Assembly (NCBI GenBank): GCA_964486925.1
Contig: CAZAOY010000039.1
Location: forward strand, 1-24,028
Length of the DNA stretch: 24,028 bases
DNA from: CAZAOY01 sp964486925
Lineage (GTDB): Bacteria > Bacillota > Clostridia > Oscillospirales > Ruminococcaceae
Reading direction: 5' to 3'
Each line of letters starts with the position of its first letter. The first letter of the stretch is position 1. A model generated the notes under the pieces. That model was given only the letters and a program-made list of their open reading frames with translations, was not told where the DNA came from and did no database searches. Positions 1 to 6,945 of the stretch are shown in pieces. Made by a program: the position numbers and the translations under genes.

Positions 1-1656
1 TCTCACAATAGCCTCACCAAGCGGATGTTCGCTACCCTGCTCGGCGGATGCGGTAAGCTGTAACAGCCTTTGCCTGTCGACCCCGCTAACGGTCAGGATG
101 TCGGTAACCTCGGGTTTACCCTCGGTGATAGTACCCGTCTTGTCAAAGACGATGGTCTTAAGCTTATGGGTGGTTTCAAGCGCCGCACCACCCTTTATGA
201 GTATGCCGTTCTCCGCCCCCTTGCCTGTCCCCACCATAATTGCGGTAGGGGTAGCAAGACCTAAAGCACAAGGGCAGGCGATAACCAGTATAGCGATAAA
301 GATTGTAAGCGAGAACACAACCGACTGACCGCTAACCAGCCAAGCCGCAAAGGCAACCACCGCTATAATAAACACAATCGGTACAAAATACCCCGACACA
401 ATGTCCGCCATCTGAGCAATTGGAGCTTTCGAGCCTTGTGCGTCCTCAACAAGCTTAATAATCTGCGCAAGTGCTGTATCAGACCCAACCTTTGTCGCCC
501 TAAACCTAAACAAGCCATTCTTGTTAATGCTTGCCGCAAAAACCCTGTCGCCCGCCTTTTTGTCCACAGGCATGCTCTCACCGGTAAGCATTGCTTCGTC
601 AATGGCGGAAGTCCCCTCAACTACAACACCGTCTACAGGTATCTTGCTTCCGGGCTTTACAACGATAACATCATCTACCATTACCTCGTCAATCGGGGTT
701 TCAATCTCGACCCCATCCTTAACAACCAAAGCGGTCTTTGGAGCAAGACCCATCAGCTTTTTAATAGCCTCGCTAGTCTTGCCTTTAGATACCGCCTCAA
801 GCGATTTACCAAGCAGTATTAGGGTAATAATAACCCCCGCTGTTTCAAAGTAAAGGTTCTCTGCAAAGGAAAAATCCCCCGCAGTAATTTTGTATGTACC
901 ATAAAGGCTGTAACCCACCGCCGCTAAAGTACCGATTGCAATCAGGCTGTCCATATTCGGAGAACGTAGCCAAAGCGCACGAAATCCAACATAGTAAAAC
1001 CGATGTCCCGCAATGATTATAGGTATCGTAAGCAGTATCTGCGCAATAGCAAAGTTAAGCGGATAGTTCATAGGATCAAGGATTGACGGTATCGGAAGCT
1101 TAACCCACGGAATCATATGACCCATTGCTATGTAGAGTAGCGGGATTGTAAAGATAATCGACAGGGTAAACTTAACCCATAGCGTTTTAATCTCCTTCTC
1201 CTTGCGTAGCTTATCCTCGTCAACAATACCCTTGCCCGATACCTCCGCCCAGCGATATCCCGCCTGCTCTACCGCCTGCCGAACCGCCGCCATGTTGGTA
1301 TTGCTACTATCTAATTCGCAGGTCAGCCGTTCGGTCGCAAGGTTAACCGATACCGAATTTACCCCGTAGATCCTGCCGACCACCTTCTCTACCCTCGTAG
1401 CACAGGCGGCGCAGGTCATACCGATAACCTTTAGCGTCCTTTTGTCCTGCTCTAACCGCTCTGCCTTATACCCCGCGGATTCCACAGCTTTGATGATATC
1501 TAAAGGTGTAACCCCCTCCTTCATCTCGACAGTCATCCTCTCGGTCGCAAGGTTGACCGATACCGAGGTAATCCCCTCGACCCTGCTTACCACCTTTTCT
1601 ATCCTTGCCGCACAAGCGGCACAGGTCATACCGCCTATCCTAAATGCTTCACCCAT
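1..1656 (-). CDS. copA: Copper-translocating P1B-type ATPase CopA, C-terminus beyond the left edge
   Basis: This is an ATP-driven exporter of Cu(I) across the cytoplasmic membrane. I read 552 residues from the ATG at 1656, which has AGGAGG at 1665-1670; the rest lies left of the window. Two N-terminal HMA domains carry GMTCAAC motifs (C12/C15 and C82/C85). Membrane helices follow, then the actuator loop with TGES. The transport motif is CPC (C461-P462-C463), the phosphorylated aspartate is D505 in DKTGT, and the N-domain HP motif is H544-P545 in SEHPLG. The visible order matches CopA, and CPC points to Cu(I) or Ag(I) rather than Zn/Cd. The gene starts 32 nt after the stop of the upstream HMA/SafE-like gene on the same strand, so they are probably one operon. 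The end of the ATP-binding domain and the last helices cannot be assessed. Confidence 0.97.
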   Translation of the reverse strand, partial: MGEAFRIGGMTCAACAARIEKVVSRVEGITSVSVNLATERMTVEMKEGVTPLDIIKAVESAGYKAERLEQDKRTLKVIGMTCAACATRVEKVVGRIYGVNSVSVNLATERLTCELDSSNTNMAAVRQAVEQAGYRWAEVSGKGIVDEDKLRKEKEIKTLWVKFTLSIIFTIPLLYIAMGHMIPWVKLPIPSILDPMNYPLNFAIAQILLTIPIIIAGHRFYYVGFRALWLRSPNMDSLIAIGTLAAVGYSLYGTYKITAGDFSFAENLYFETAGVIITLILLGKSLEAVSKGKTSEAIKKLMGLAPKTALVVKDGVEIETPIDEVMVDDVIVVKPGSKIPVDGVVVEGTSAIDEAMLTGESMPVDKKAGDRVFAASINKNGLFRFRATKVGSDTALAQIIKLVEDAQGSKAPIAQMADIVSGYFVPIVFIIAVVAFAAWLVSGQSVVFSLTIFIAILVIACPCALGLATPTAIMVGTGKGAENGILIKGGAALETTHKLKTIVFDKTGTITEGKPEVTDILTVSGVDRQRLLQLTASAEQGSEHPLGEAIVR

Positions 1657-1688
1657 CTATATGTCCTCCTATAAAGTCTATATCTATA

Positions 1689-3038
1689 TCAATCAACCAC
1701 CGTAATACTGCTTCTGATCATATTCATCCAACAGCTATACGGAATAACCCCCGCTTCGGTCGGGGTGAACTCTACAATGTTATCCCCCTCATTAAGCACC
1801 ATCTCGATACCGAATTTTGGTATCACTATAGCATAGTTACAGCCATTTAGGTTCTCCTCCTCTGCATGCAGATTAAACCTAACAGGGATATCCTTCTTAA
1901 CGGTAATCGCTTCGTAGCCCCTGCGGGATACCTCAATCTTAACGACCTGATAACCGTCAACAATTTCAGGCTGAAGGTCAGCTGTGCTACTTTGCTGTGT
2001 TCCGATACCCAAAAATCCTGACATGCTAAGCCCCGTGTTAAACATCGAAATCCCCAAAACGATAACAATCACCGCACTAACCGCCATTAGCTTAGAGGTA
2101 AACCGTTTGGTTAAAAGCGAGCTTGCCGCACCAAACCCAAACATTAACGGCACAGTGCCAAGGCTAAACAAAAACATCGATAACGCCCCTTGTATAGGCG
2201 AGCCTGTCGATAGAGCGTATAACTGCATAGCCTGTAAAGGGCCGCAGGGCATAAGTCCGTTTAGTAACCCTACATAGAAAGGGCTGTTGCTCTTCCCTTG
2301 CGCGCCTATCAAAAACTTCGGCATACGAAGGCTAAGCCTACCAAGTAAGCGTTTTACAGCGGGCGGGAATATGTCGAGCATATTAAGCCCCATAACAACC
2401 ATAGACACCCCCGCAATCAGCGCCACAGCACCACGCAAAACCCCGCTTGCGCTAACGATAGAGCCAACCGCCCCCACAATCCCGCCGATTACGGTGTAGG
2501 AGATAACACGTCCAAGGTTGTATAGAAGGCTAGGCCGTATCCCCCTAGCCTTACCGCCCTCCTCATTACCCCGACTATTGGAGTTAACACATTGAGAAAG
2601 ACAGATCCCCCCACACATCCCGACGCAGTGGACAGAGGTAAGTAACCCTATAACGAAGATAGCCGCAAGGCTCATACCTGTTTTAGCTTCTGGGAAGTAG
2701 TTAAAGAAATCAAACCCACCAAAGTGGCTTATAACCATCGATACCCCAAGGATAATAATTGAAGTCACCGCAAGCTGTGTAAGGCTAAACCTTCCGCTAG
2801 GCTTTGCAGAGTCGTACCTTTCGACCACCTCATACCCAAGCTCAGTGATAGCCTGCTTGATTTTAGCTAGCTTAACCCTGCCTTCGTCATATGTAACACC
2901 CACAACCTTGCTGTTGTAGCTTGCCTTAACCGATATAACCCCTTCGATGGATTTTAGCATTTTTTCAAGCTTTACCTCACATCCACGACAAAACATCCCC
3001 TCTATACCTAGCTGTCTTGAAACCCTGTTCTGGCTCAT
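1689..3038 (-). CDS. HMA + SafE-like membrane + cupredoxin fusion protein, copper handling
   Basis: The protein has 449 aa in three parts. Residues about 9-75 form an HMA domain with the metal site GMFCRGC (C17/C20). Residues about 85-340 are polytopic and carry GLLTSVHCVGMCGG, the signature of the SafE/UreH-like (DsbD-related) transmembrane family. Residues about 355-449 look like a cupredoxin fold with a late CWMNM motif, a possible Cu ligand set of Cys and Met. The ATG at 3038 has GGAGG at 3047-3051. Proteins of this architecture occur next to CopA in Bacillota and are usually annotated sulfite exporter TauE/SafE family. The copper context makes copper binding, delivery or assembly more likely than sulfite export, but that role is inference. 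It is first in the operon with copA. Confidence 0.88.
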   Translation of the reverse strand: MSQNRVSRQLGIEGMFCRGCEVKLEKMLKSIEGVISVKASYNSKVVGVTYDEGRVKLAKIKQAITELGYEVVERYDSAKPSGRFSLTQLAVTSIIILGVSMVISHFGGFDFFNYFPEAKTGMSLAAIFVIGLLTSVHCVGMCGGICLSQCVNSNSRGNEEGGKARGIRPSLLYNLGRVISYTVIGGIVGAVGSIVSASGVLRGAVALIAGVSMVVMGLNMLDIFPPAVKRLLGRLSLRMPKFLIGAQGKSNSPFYVGLLNGLMPCGPLQAMQLYALSTGSPIQGALSMFLFSLGTVPLMFGFGAASSLLTKRFTSKLMAVSAVIVIVLGISMFNTGLSMSGFLGIGTQQSSTADLQPEIVDGYQVVKIEVSRRGYEAITVKKDIPVRFNLHAEEENLNGCNYAIVIPKFGIEMVLNEGDNIVEFTPTEAGVIPYSCWMNMIRSSITVVD

Positions 3039-3070
3039 AATAGATACCTCCGTTTAATATTACCTTATAA

Positions 3071-3088
3071 CTTTATGCAGATTATAAT
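3071..3088 (-). promoter_or_regulatory. Putative response-regulator box upstream of the copper efflux operon
   Basis: On the plus strand this reads CTTTATG-CAGAT-TATAAT, two half-sites with starts 11 bp apart, one helical turn, as for OmpR/PhoB-type regulators. Its first 13 bases match the box in front of the response-regulator gene (5960-5977) at 12 positions. The distance to the start codon is also similar, 33 nt here and 37 nt there. A minus-strand -10-like TATAAG (3064-3069) and a TATAAT (3081-3086) lie in or next to the box, so I cannot fix the promoter exactly. Confidence 0.5.
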
Positions 3089-3150
3089 AGAGATTACACT
3101 TTAACCAAGTTATCCCTACCCTGCCTTCTGGTTCTAATCGCTACAACAAG

Positions 3151-3166
3151 ATTATACAGCTATAAT
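3151..3166 (+). promoter_or_regulatory. Perfect palindrome with -10-like halves before the multicopper oxidase
   Basis: ATTATA-CAGC-TATAAT is a perfect inverted repeat of two 6-bp arms around 4 bp, so each strand shows a TATAAT. It lies 92 bp upstream of the oxidase start codon and may supply its -10 (3161-3166). No good -35 stands 16-18 bp upstream, which would fit an activated promoter or a chance match in AT-rich DNA. Confidence 0.35.
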
Positions 3167-3257
3167 GTGAAGATTGTATGGAGAAATCAGGAATAGGCAA
3201 GATAACGCTTAGATGGGAATATACTTTAGATAAACATCGCTTTTTGGAGGGTTAATT

Positions 3258-4148
3258 ATGGTTATCACACCAAACATTATCGATCTACCATCAAAGGTAT
3301 CAAACGGAATAAGATATTTCGAGCTTGTCGCCGAGCCTGTAACCCAAGAAATCCTACCCGGTGTCTACATAAATGGGTGGGGCTACAACGGCAGTATCCC
3401 AGGGCCTACAATCAAAGCATACAGCGGGGAAACGGTGGTTATAAGGCTTATTAACAAGCTTCCCGAACCCACAAGCGTCCACTGGCACGGTCTGGATGTT
3501 CCTAATAATATGGACGGTGTCCCCGCTGTCGAGCCAACCCCACAAATCGACCCCGAGCATTATTTCGACTACCAATTCACAATAAGCAATCCCGCAGGGA
3601 CACATATGTACCACACCCACGTTAACTCGGCAAAGCAACAGATGATGGGGTTAAGCGGCGCTTTTATCGTCTTAGACCCAAACGGTATAGATCGTGCGAA
3701 CAAGGATTATTTCCTAATGCTAGAGGAGTTTAAGCTTAAAGGCCTTGAGATGGGAGAGGTAAAGCCAGGGGTATACGAGCTTGATACAATGAGCGAGAGC
3801 TTTAACTTTTTCACCATCAATGGAAAATGCTTCCCCGCAACCACCCCCCTGCCTGTAAAGTACGGCGATCTAGTGCGTATACGGCTAGGGGCGGTCATGC
3901 ACCACGCACACCCAATGCACATCCACGGTCACCAATTTGTGGTAACGGCGATCGACGGGAACGACGTACCGACAGCCAGTCTGATGAAAAGGAATACCGT
4001 TAACGTAGCGTCGGGTGAAACCTACGATGTCGAATTTATAGCGGATAACGAAGGAATCTGGCCTTTCCATTGCCACATCCCCCACCATATGACCAACAAT
4101 ATGGGCAAAGAGCTTGGCGGTATGACAACCACTATCGTTTACCAATAG
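3258..4148 (+). CDS. Two-domain multicopper oxidase, laccase/cuprous-oxidase-like, no signal peptide
   Basis: The protein has 296 aa with all four copper motifs: HWHG (H75/H77), HTH (H119/H121), HPMHIHGH (H218/H221/H223) and HCHIPHHMTNNM (H271-C272-H273, H277, axial M282). The first cupredoxin domain has no type 1 cysteine, and the second carries the type 1 site. With about 300 aa it resembles two-domain, small-laccase-like enzymes rather than three-domain CueO of about 500 aa. Such enzymes couple oxidation of Cu(I) or phenols to reduction of O2 to water. The ATG has GGAGGG at 3246-3251, and an in-frame TAA at 3231 excludes a longer N-terminus, so there is no export signal. It diverges from the efflux operon and converges on the two-component genes. 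A nitrite reductase is less likely because the full trinuclear-site motifs are present. Confidence 0.92.
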   Translation: MVITPNIIDLPSKVSNGIRYFELVAEPVTQEILPGVYINGWGYNGSIPGPTIKAYSGETVVIRLINKLPEPTSVHWHGLDVPNNMDGVPAVEPTPQIDPEHYFDYQFTISNPAGTHMYHTHVNSAKQQMMGLSGAFIVLDPNGIDRANKDYFLMLEEFKLKGLEMGEVKPGVYELDTMSESFNFFTINGKCFPATTPLPVKYGDLVRIRLGAVMHHAHPMHIHGHQFVVTAIDGNDVPTASLMKRNTVNVASGETYDVEFIADNEGIWPFHCHIPHHMTNNMGKELGGMTTTIVYQ

Positions 4149-4150
4149 AT

Positions 4151-4185
4151 AAAAGCTATGTAAGACCCGCTCTTACATAGCTTTT
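4151..4185. terminator. Shared bidirectional intrinsic terminator between oxidase and histidine kinase
   Basis: There is a perfect 15-bp stem, 4151-4165 with 4171-4185, around the loop CCCGC. It has A-rich and T-rich flanks, so it can act on both strands. It begins 3 nt after the oxidase stop and overlaps the last codons and stop of the convergent histidine kinase. Confidence 0.9.
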
Positions 4186-5225
4186 TGGGTATATCCTAAT
4201 TCCTTAGGTAAGGTCACGATAAACTCACTGCCCTTGCCTATCTCGCTGTTTACCAAAATCTGTCCGCCATGTGCGGTTACAATCGCCTTTACCACAGAAA
4301 GCCCTATCCCGCACCCGCCTGTATCCCTCGCCCTAGAGGTATCAGCACGGTATAGGTGCTCGAAGATGTTGGATATATCCCCCTCACTAATCCCAATTCC
4401 GTTATCCAAAACCGAAAAGGTAACCGTATCAGTACTGCTCTTTACACCGATATTAATCCTACCGTTTTTGTCAGTATACTTTACCGCATTGGAGATAAGA
4501 TTAACCGCCACACTGCTAAGCTTATCCCTGTCCGCATATATCATACACGGCTCGGTATCCACCGTTACCGTTATATTCTTCTCCTTAAGCTCCGCCCCAA
4601 AGGTGGTAATCCCCTGCTTTACAACCTCACAAAGGTCAAACTGCGTTTTATCTAGCGTTTCGCTCTTGTTTTCAAGCTCTACAATCTTGTCAATCTCGGA
4701 TACCATCCTCGAAAGCCTAAGTATCTCCTGCCGCATGCTCTCAATCCGTTGGTTAGACGGCTCGAAAACCCCGTCGATAATCCCCTCTAGGTTGGATTGA
4801 AGCGCCGCAAGGGGTGTCCTAAACTCATGCGCATAGTCCCTTGCCATCTGTTTTTTAAGCCTTTGTTGAGAATCTAAGGCTGTGCTTAGATGGTTGACAC
4901 TGCCGATTAGGCTGTCCAGCTCGGCTGTTCCTGTTTTGGTGGTAATCTTCTCCTCGTAGTGTCCGTTTGCAATGTCCTGTGTCTTAACAGTTAGTAGCTT
5001 AAGCGGCTTTGAGATTCTGCCCGCAAACCATAATGAAAACAAAAACGTAAGAATAAGCGCAGACAAAGCGCTTGCCATAAAAAACTGCATACTCTTGTTC
5101 ATCGGAAACAACGGATGTGGCATACCGCAAAAAAGCCCACAGCAAAGATACGCAACGGTCATAGTCACCACCAAAAATACAGCGATAACCCCATAAGACA
5201 ACATCAGCTTGTTCTTAAGCTTCAT
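4173..5225 (-). CDS. Sensor histidine kinase of the copper locus
   Basis: The protein has 350 aa. TM1 is about residues 10-29 and TM2 about 48-69, with only some 18 residues outside. That loop holds C28, C29, C33, M35, H37, M42 and M46, a plausible soft-metal site. HAMP follows at about 66-118, then the HisKA H-box AHEFRTPL with phospho-acceptor H133. The HATPase domain has NLISNAVKYT (N-box), DNGIGI (G1) and GCGIGLSVV (G2). It starts with ATGA overlapping the stop of the response regulator, so the two are co-translated partners. Location and loop composition suggest sensing of Cu or Ag at the cell surface, which is inference. The gene ends inside the terminator shared with the oxidase. Confidence 0.95.
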   Translation of the reverse strand: MKLKNKLMLSYGVIAVFLVVTMTVAYLCCGLFCGMPHPLFPMNKSMQFFMASALSALILTFLFSLWFAGRISKPLKLLTVKTQDIANGHYEEKITTKTGTAELDSLIGSVNHLSTALDSQQRLKKQMARDYAHEFRTPLAALQSNLEGIIDGVFEPSNQRIESMRQEILRLSRMVSEIDKIVELENKSETLDKTQFDLCEVVKQGITTFGAELKEKNITVTVDTEPCMIYADRDKLSSVAVNLISNAVKYTDKNGRINIGVKSSTDTVTFSVLDNGIGISEGDISNIFEHLYRADTSRARDTGGCGIGLSVVKAIVTAHGGQILVNSEIGKGSEFIVTLPKELGYTQKAM

Positions 5226-5923
5226 TCTGCATTCCCCCCAAACCTATATCCCACACCCCTCACCGTTAGGATATACACAGGATTAGCACTATCGGTCTCT
5301 ATCTTAGCACGCAGATTTTTAATATGACTGTCTATCGTGCGGTCGTAACCGTCAAAATCCATCCCAAATGCAATCTCAATAAGCTCATTCCTAGTAAACG
5401 TTTTGTTAGGATACCTCGCCATTACGCAGAGTAGCTTAAACTCATTAGGTGTAAGGTTTACCGCCTGTCCCTGCTTTTTTACTGTATATGCGTCAAAGTC
5501 AACCTCAAGATCACCTTGATTAAGCGATATGGTATACGCTGTTTGAGATAACCTATCACTACATCTGCGAAACAGTGCGTCCACCCTCGCAACAAGCTCT
5601 CTAGGCGAAAACGGCTTTGTGATATAGTCGTCAGCACCAAGCTTTAACCCATCAATCTTGTTGTCCTCATTAGCCTTTGCGGTTAACATAATAATCGGTA
5701 TCCTCGACTGTCTGCGGATCTCCCTGCATACCTGTTCACCCGATATATAAGGGAGCATTAAATCGAGTATAACCATATCGGGGTGTTCGCTTTCAAACAG
5801 CAATAAAGCCTGCTTGCCGTCACCCGCAACCACCGTCCTATACCCGCTCTTTTTAAGGTAAGCGTCTATAACCTCCGTTATCTTTGGCTCGTCCTCAACA
5901 ATTAAAACTGTGCTCTGCTTCAA
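5222..5923 (-). CDS. OmpR/PhoB-family response regulator of the copper locus
   Basis: The protein has 233 aa. The receiver domain has the acidic pair E10/D11/E12, phospho-acceptor D54 in VILDLMLP, T81 and K103 in YITKPFS. A C-terminal winged helix binds DNA (TPNEFKLL near the start, YILTVRGVGYRF at the end). The start is TTG at 5923: GGAGG stands 8 nt upstream, and the codon directly before TTG is an in-frame TAG, so no longer form is possible. It overlaps the kinase gene by 4 nt. The direct repeat at 5960-5977 suggests autoregulation, and the sister repeat at 3071-3088 suggests control of the efflux operon. The role is similar to CusR or CopR, but orthology is not claimed. Confidence 0.95.
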   Translation of the reverse strand: MKQSTVLIVEDEPKITEVIDAYLKKSGYRTVVAGDGKQALLLFESEHPDMVILDLMLPYISGEQVCREIRRQSRIPIIMLTAKANEDNKIDGLKLGADDYITKPFSPRELVARVDALFRRCSDRLSQTAYTISLNQGDLEVDFDAYTVKKQGQAVNLTPNEFKLLCVMARYPNKTFTRNELIEIAFGMDFDGYDRTIDSHIKNLRAKIETDSANPVYILTVRGVGYRFGGNAE

Positions 5924-5947
5924 CTAAAACACCTCCGTTCTTTTATA

Positions 5948-5977
5948 ATTATACTATAGCTTTATGTAGATTTTATG
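5948..5977 (-). promoter_or_regulatory. Promoter and putative autoregulatory box of the two-component operon
   Basis: A minus-strand -10 TATAAT lies at 5948-5953. On the plus strand, TTTATG-TAGAT-TTTATG occupies 5961-5977, a perfect direct repeat with 11-bp period. It ends 7 bp from the -10 and covers the place of the -35, which is typical of a response regulator that activates by touching RNA polymerase. No TTGACA-like -35 is present. Confidence 0.6.
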
Positions 5978-6166
5978 AAGGAGCACGCTCTCGTTTCTTT
6001 TATCATACCGCTACAACCATATCACATCACTTTAAAGCAATTAGTTATATAAGCTTTTGAAATTTTTATCCAGATAAAGGTACCAGATTAATATTTCCTT
6101 AACACAGTATACCAAAACAACCACCATAAGTCAACAACCATAAAAGTTTTCACCCTAACTAATTGA

Positions 6167-6913
6167 ATGAAACAAATATTTTTAGCAGATAATAATACAA
6201 TGAAGAATAGAATTATTAAGTATAGTATAGCATTCGTTTTGCTAAATATTATCGCTATCTGTATAGTAGCCATTATCTCTATCGCAAGCCAAGACAAAGC
6301 TGCGTCAAAGGTGTACGAAAACGTTAAACAGCAGTACAACCCTTCAAGCGAAGGTACGCAAAGAATCGATAGCTTTAAGGATGTCAAAGCCATAAACGAT
6401 GATTTTGTAGCGTGGATTAAGATTAGCGATACCAATATAGACTACCCCATTGTGCAGACAAAGGATAACCAGTTTTATGTAGGTCATAGCTTTGATAGAT
6501 CCAAAAACAAATCGGGTAGCCTGTTTTTGGATCATAGAAATGCCGCTGATTTTTCCGATAAGGTATCGATAGTTTATGGTCATAACAATAACAACAAAAC
6601 AATGTTTTCAGAGCTTTTAAGGTTTGCTGATAAGGATTTTTTAATGCGAAACAAAACCATTGAGATTAAAACCGGTGAAAAGGATATAAGCTGTAAGGTT
6701 CTTTCGGTATTTAAAACCAAAAGCAGTTCAAAGGCTTATAGACTAAGCTTTAGTGATAATCAGCAGTATAGATCCCACCTAGACTGGTTAACTAATAAAT
6801 CACTGGTAGAAACACAGCCAAATATAGATAAAATCCAAAAGGTTATACTGCTCTCTACCTGTAGCAATGTAACACGGGATGAAAGATTTGTAGTTGTATT
6901 ACAGATAATTTAA
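6167..6913 (+). CDS. srtB: Class B sortase
   Basis: This is a membrane-anchored cysteine transpeptidase that attaches surface proteins to the cell wall. It has 248 aa from this ATG. An N-terminal signal anchor lies at about residues 18-40 (IAFVLLNIIAICIVAII). The catalytic triad is visible: H139 in VYGHNNN, C232 in LLSTCSN and R240 in RDERFVV. WIKISDTNIDYPIVQ and the spacing to YGH fit class B. The ATG at 6200 (MKNRIIKYS) is an equally possible start, since neither has a good ribosome binding site. The vWA protein with a sorting signal starts 32 nt downstream and is the obvious substrate. Base composition is more AT-rich than the copper genes. The upstream gap 5978-6166 shows no clear promoter. 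Confidence 0.93.
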   Translation: MKQIFLADNNTMKNRIIKYSIAFVLLNIIAICIVAIISIASQDKAASKVYENVKQQYNPSSEGTQRIDSFKDVKAINDDFVAWIKISDTNIDYPIVQTKDNQFYVGHSFDRSKNKSGSLFLDHRNAADFSDKVSIVYGHNNNNKTMFSELLRFADKDFLMRNKTIEIKTGEKDISCKVLSVFKTKSSSKAYRLSFSDNQQYRSHLDWLTNKSLVETQPNIDKIQKVILLSTCSNVTRDERFVVVLQII

Positions 6914-6945
6914 AGAATAAACAAAAAAGAAAGGAAAGGTAGCTT

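Noticed and set aside
1..1640. Plus-strand frames antisense to copA
   Set aside because: They are shadows of a clear P-type ATPase, with no starts or ribosome binding sites of their own.
3258..4148. Copper nitrite reductase
   Set aside because: HWHG, HTH, HxxHxH and HCHxxxHxxxxM together are the trinuclear-site set of multicopper oxidases.
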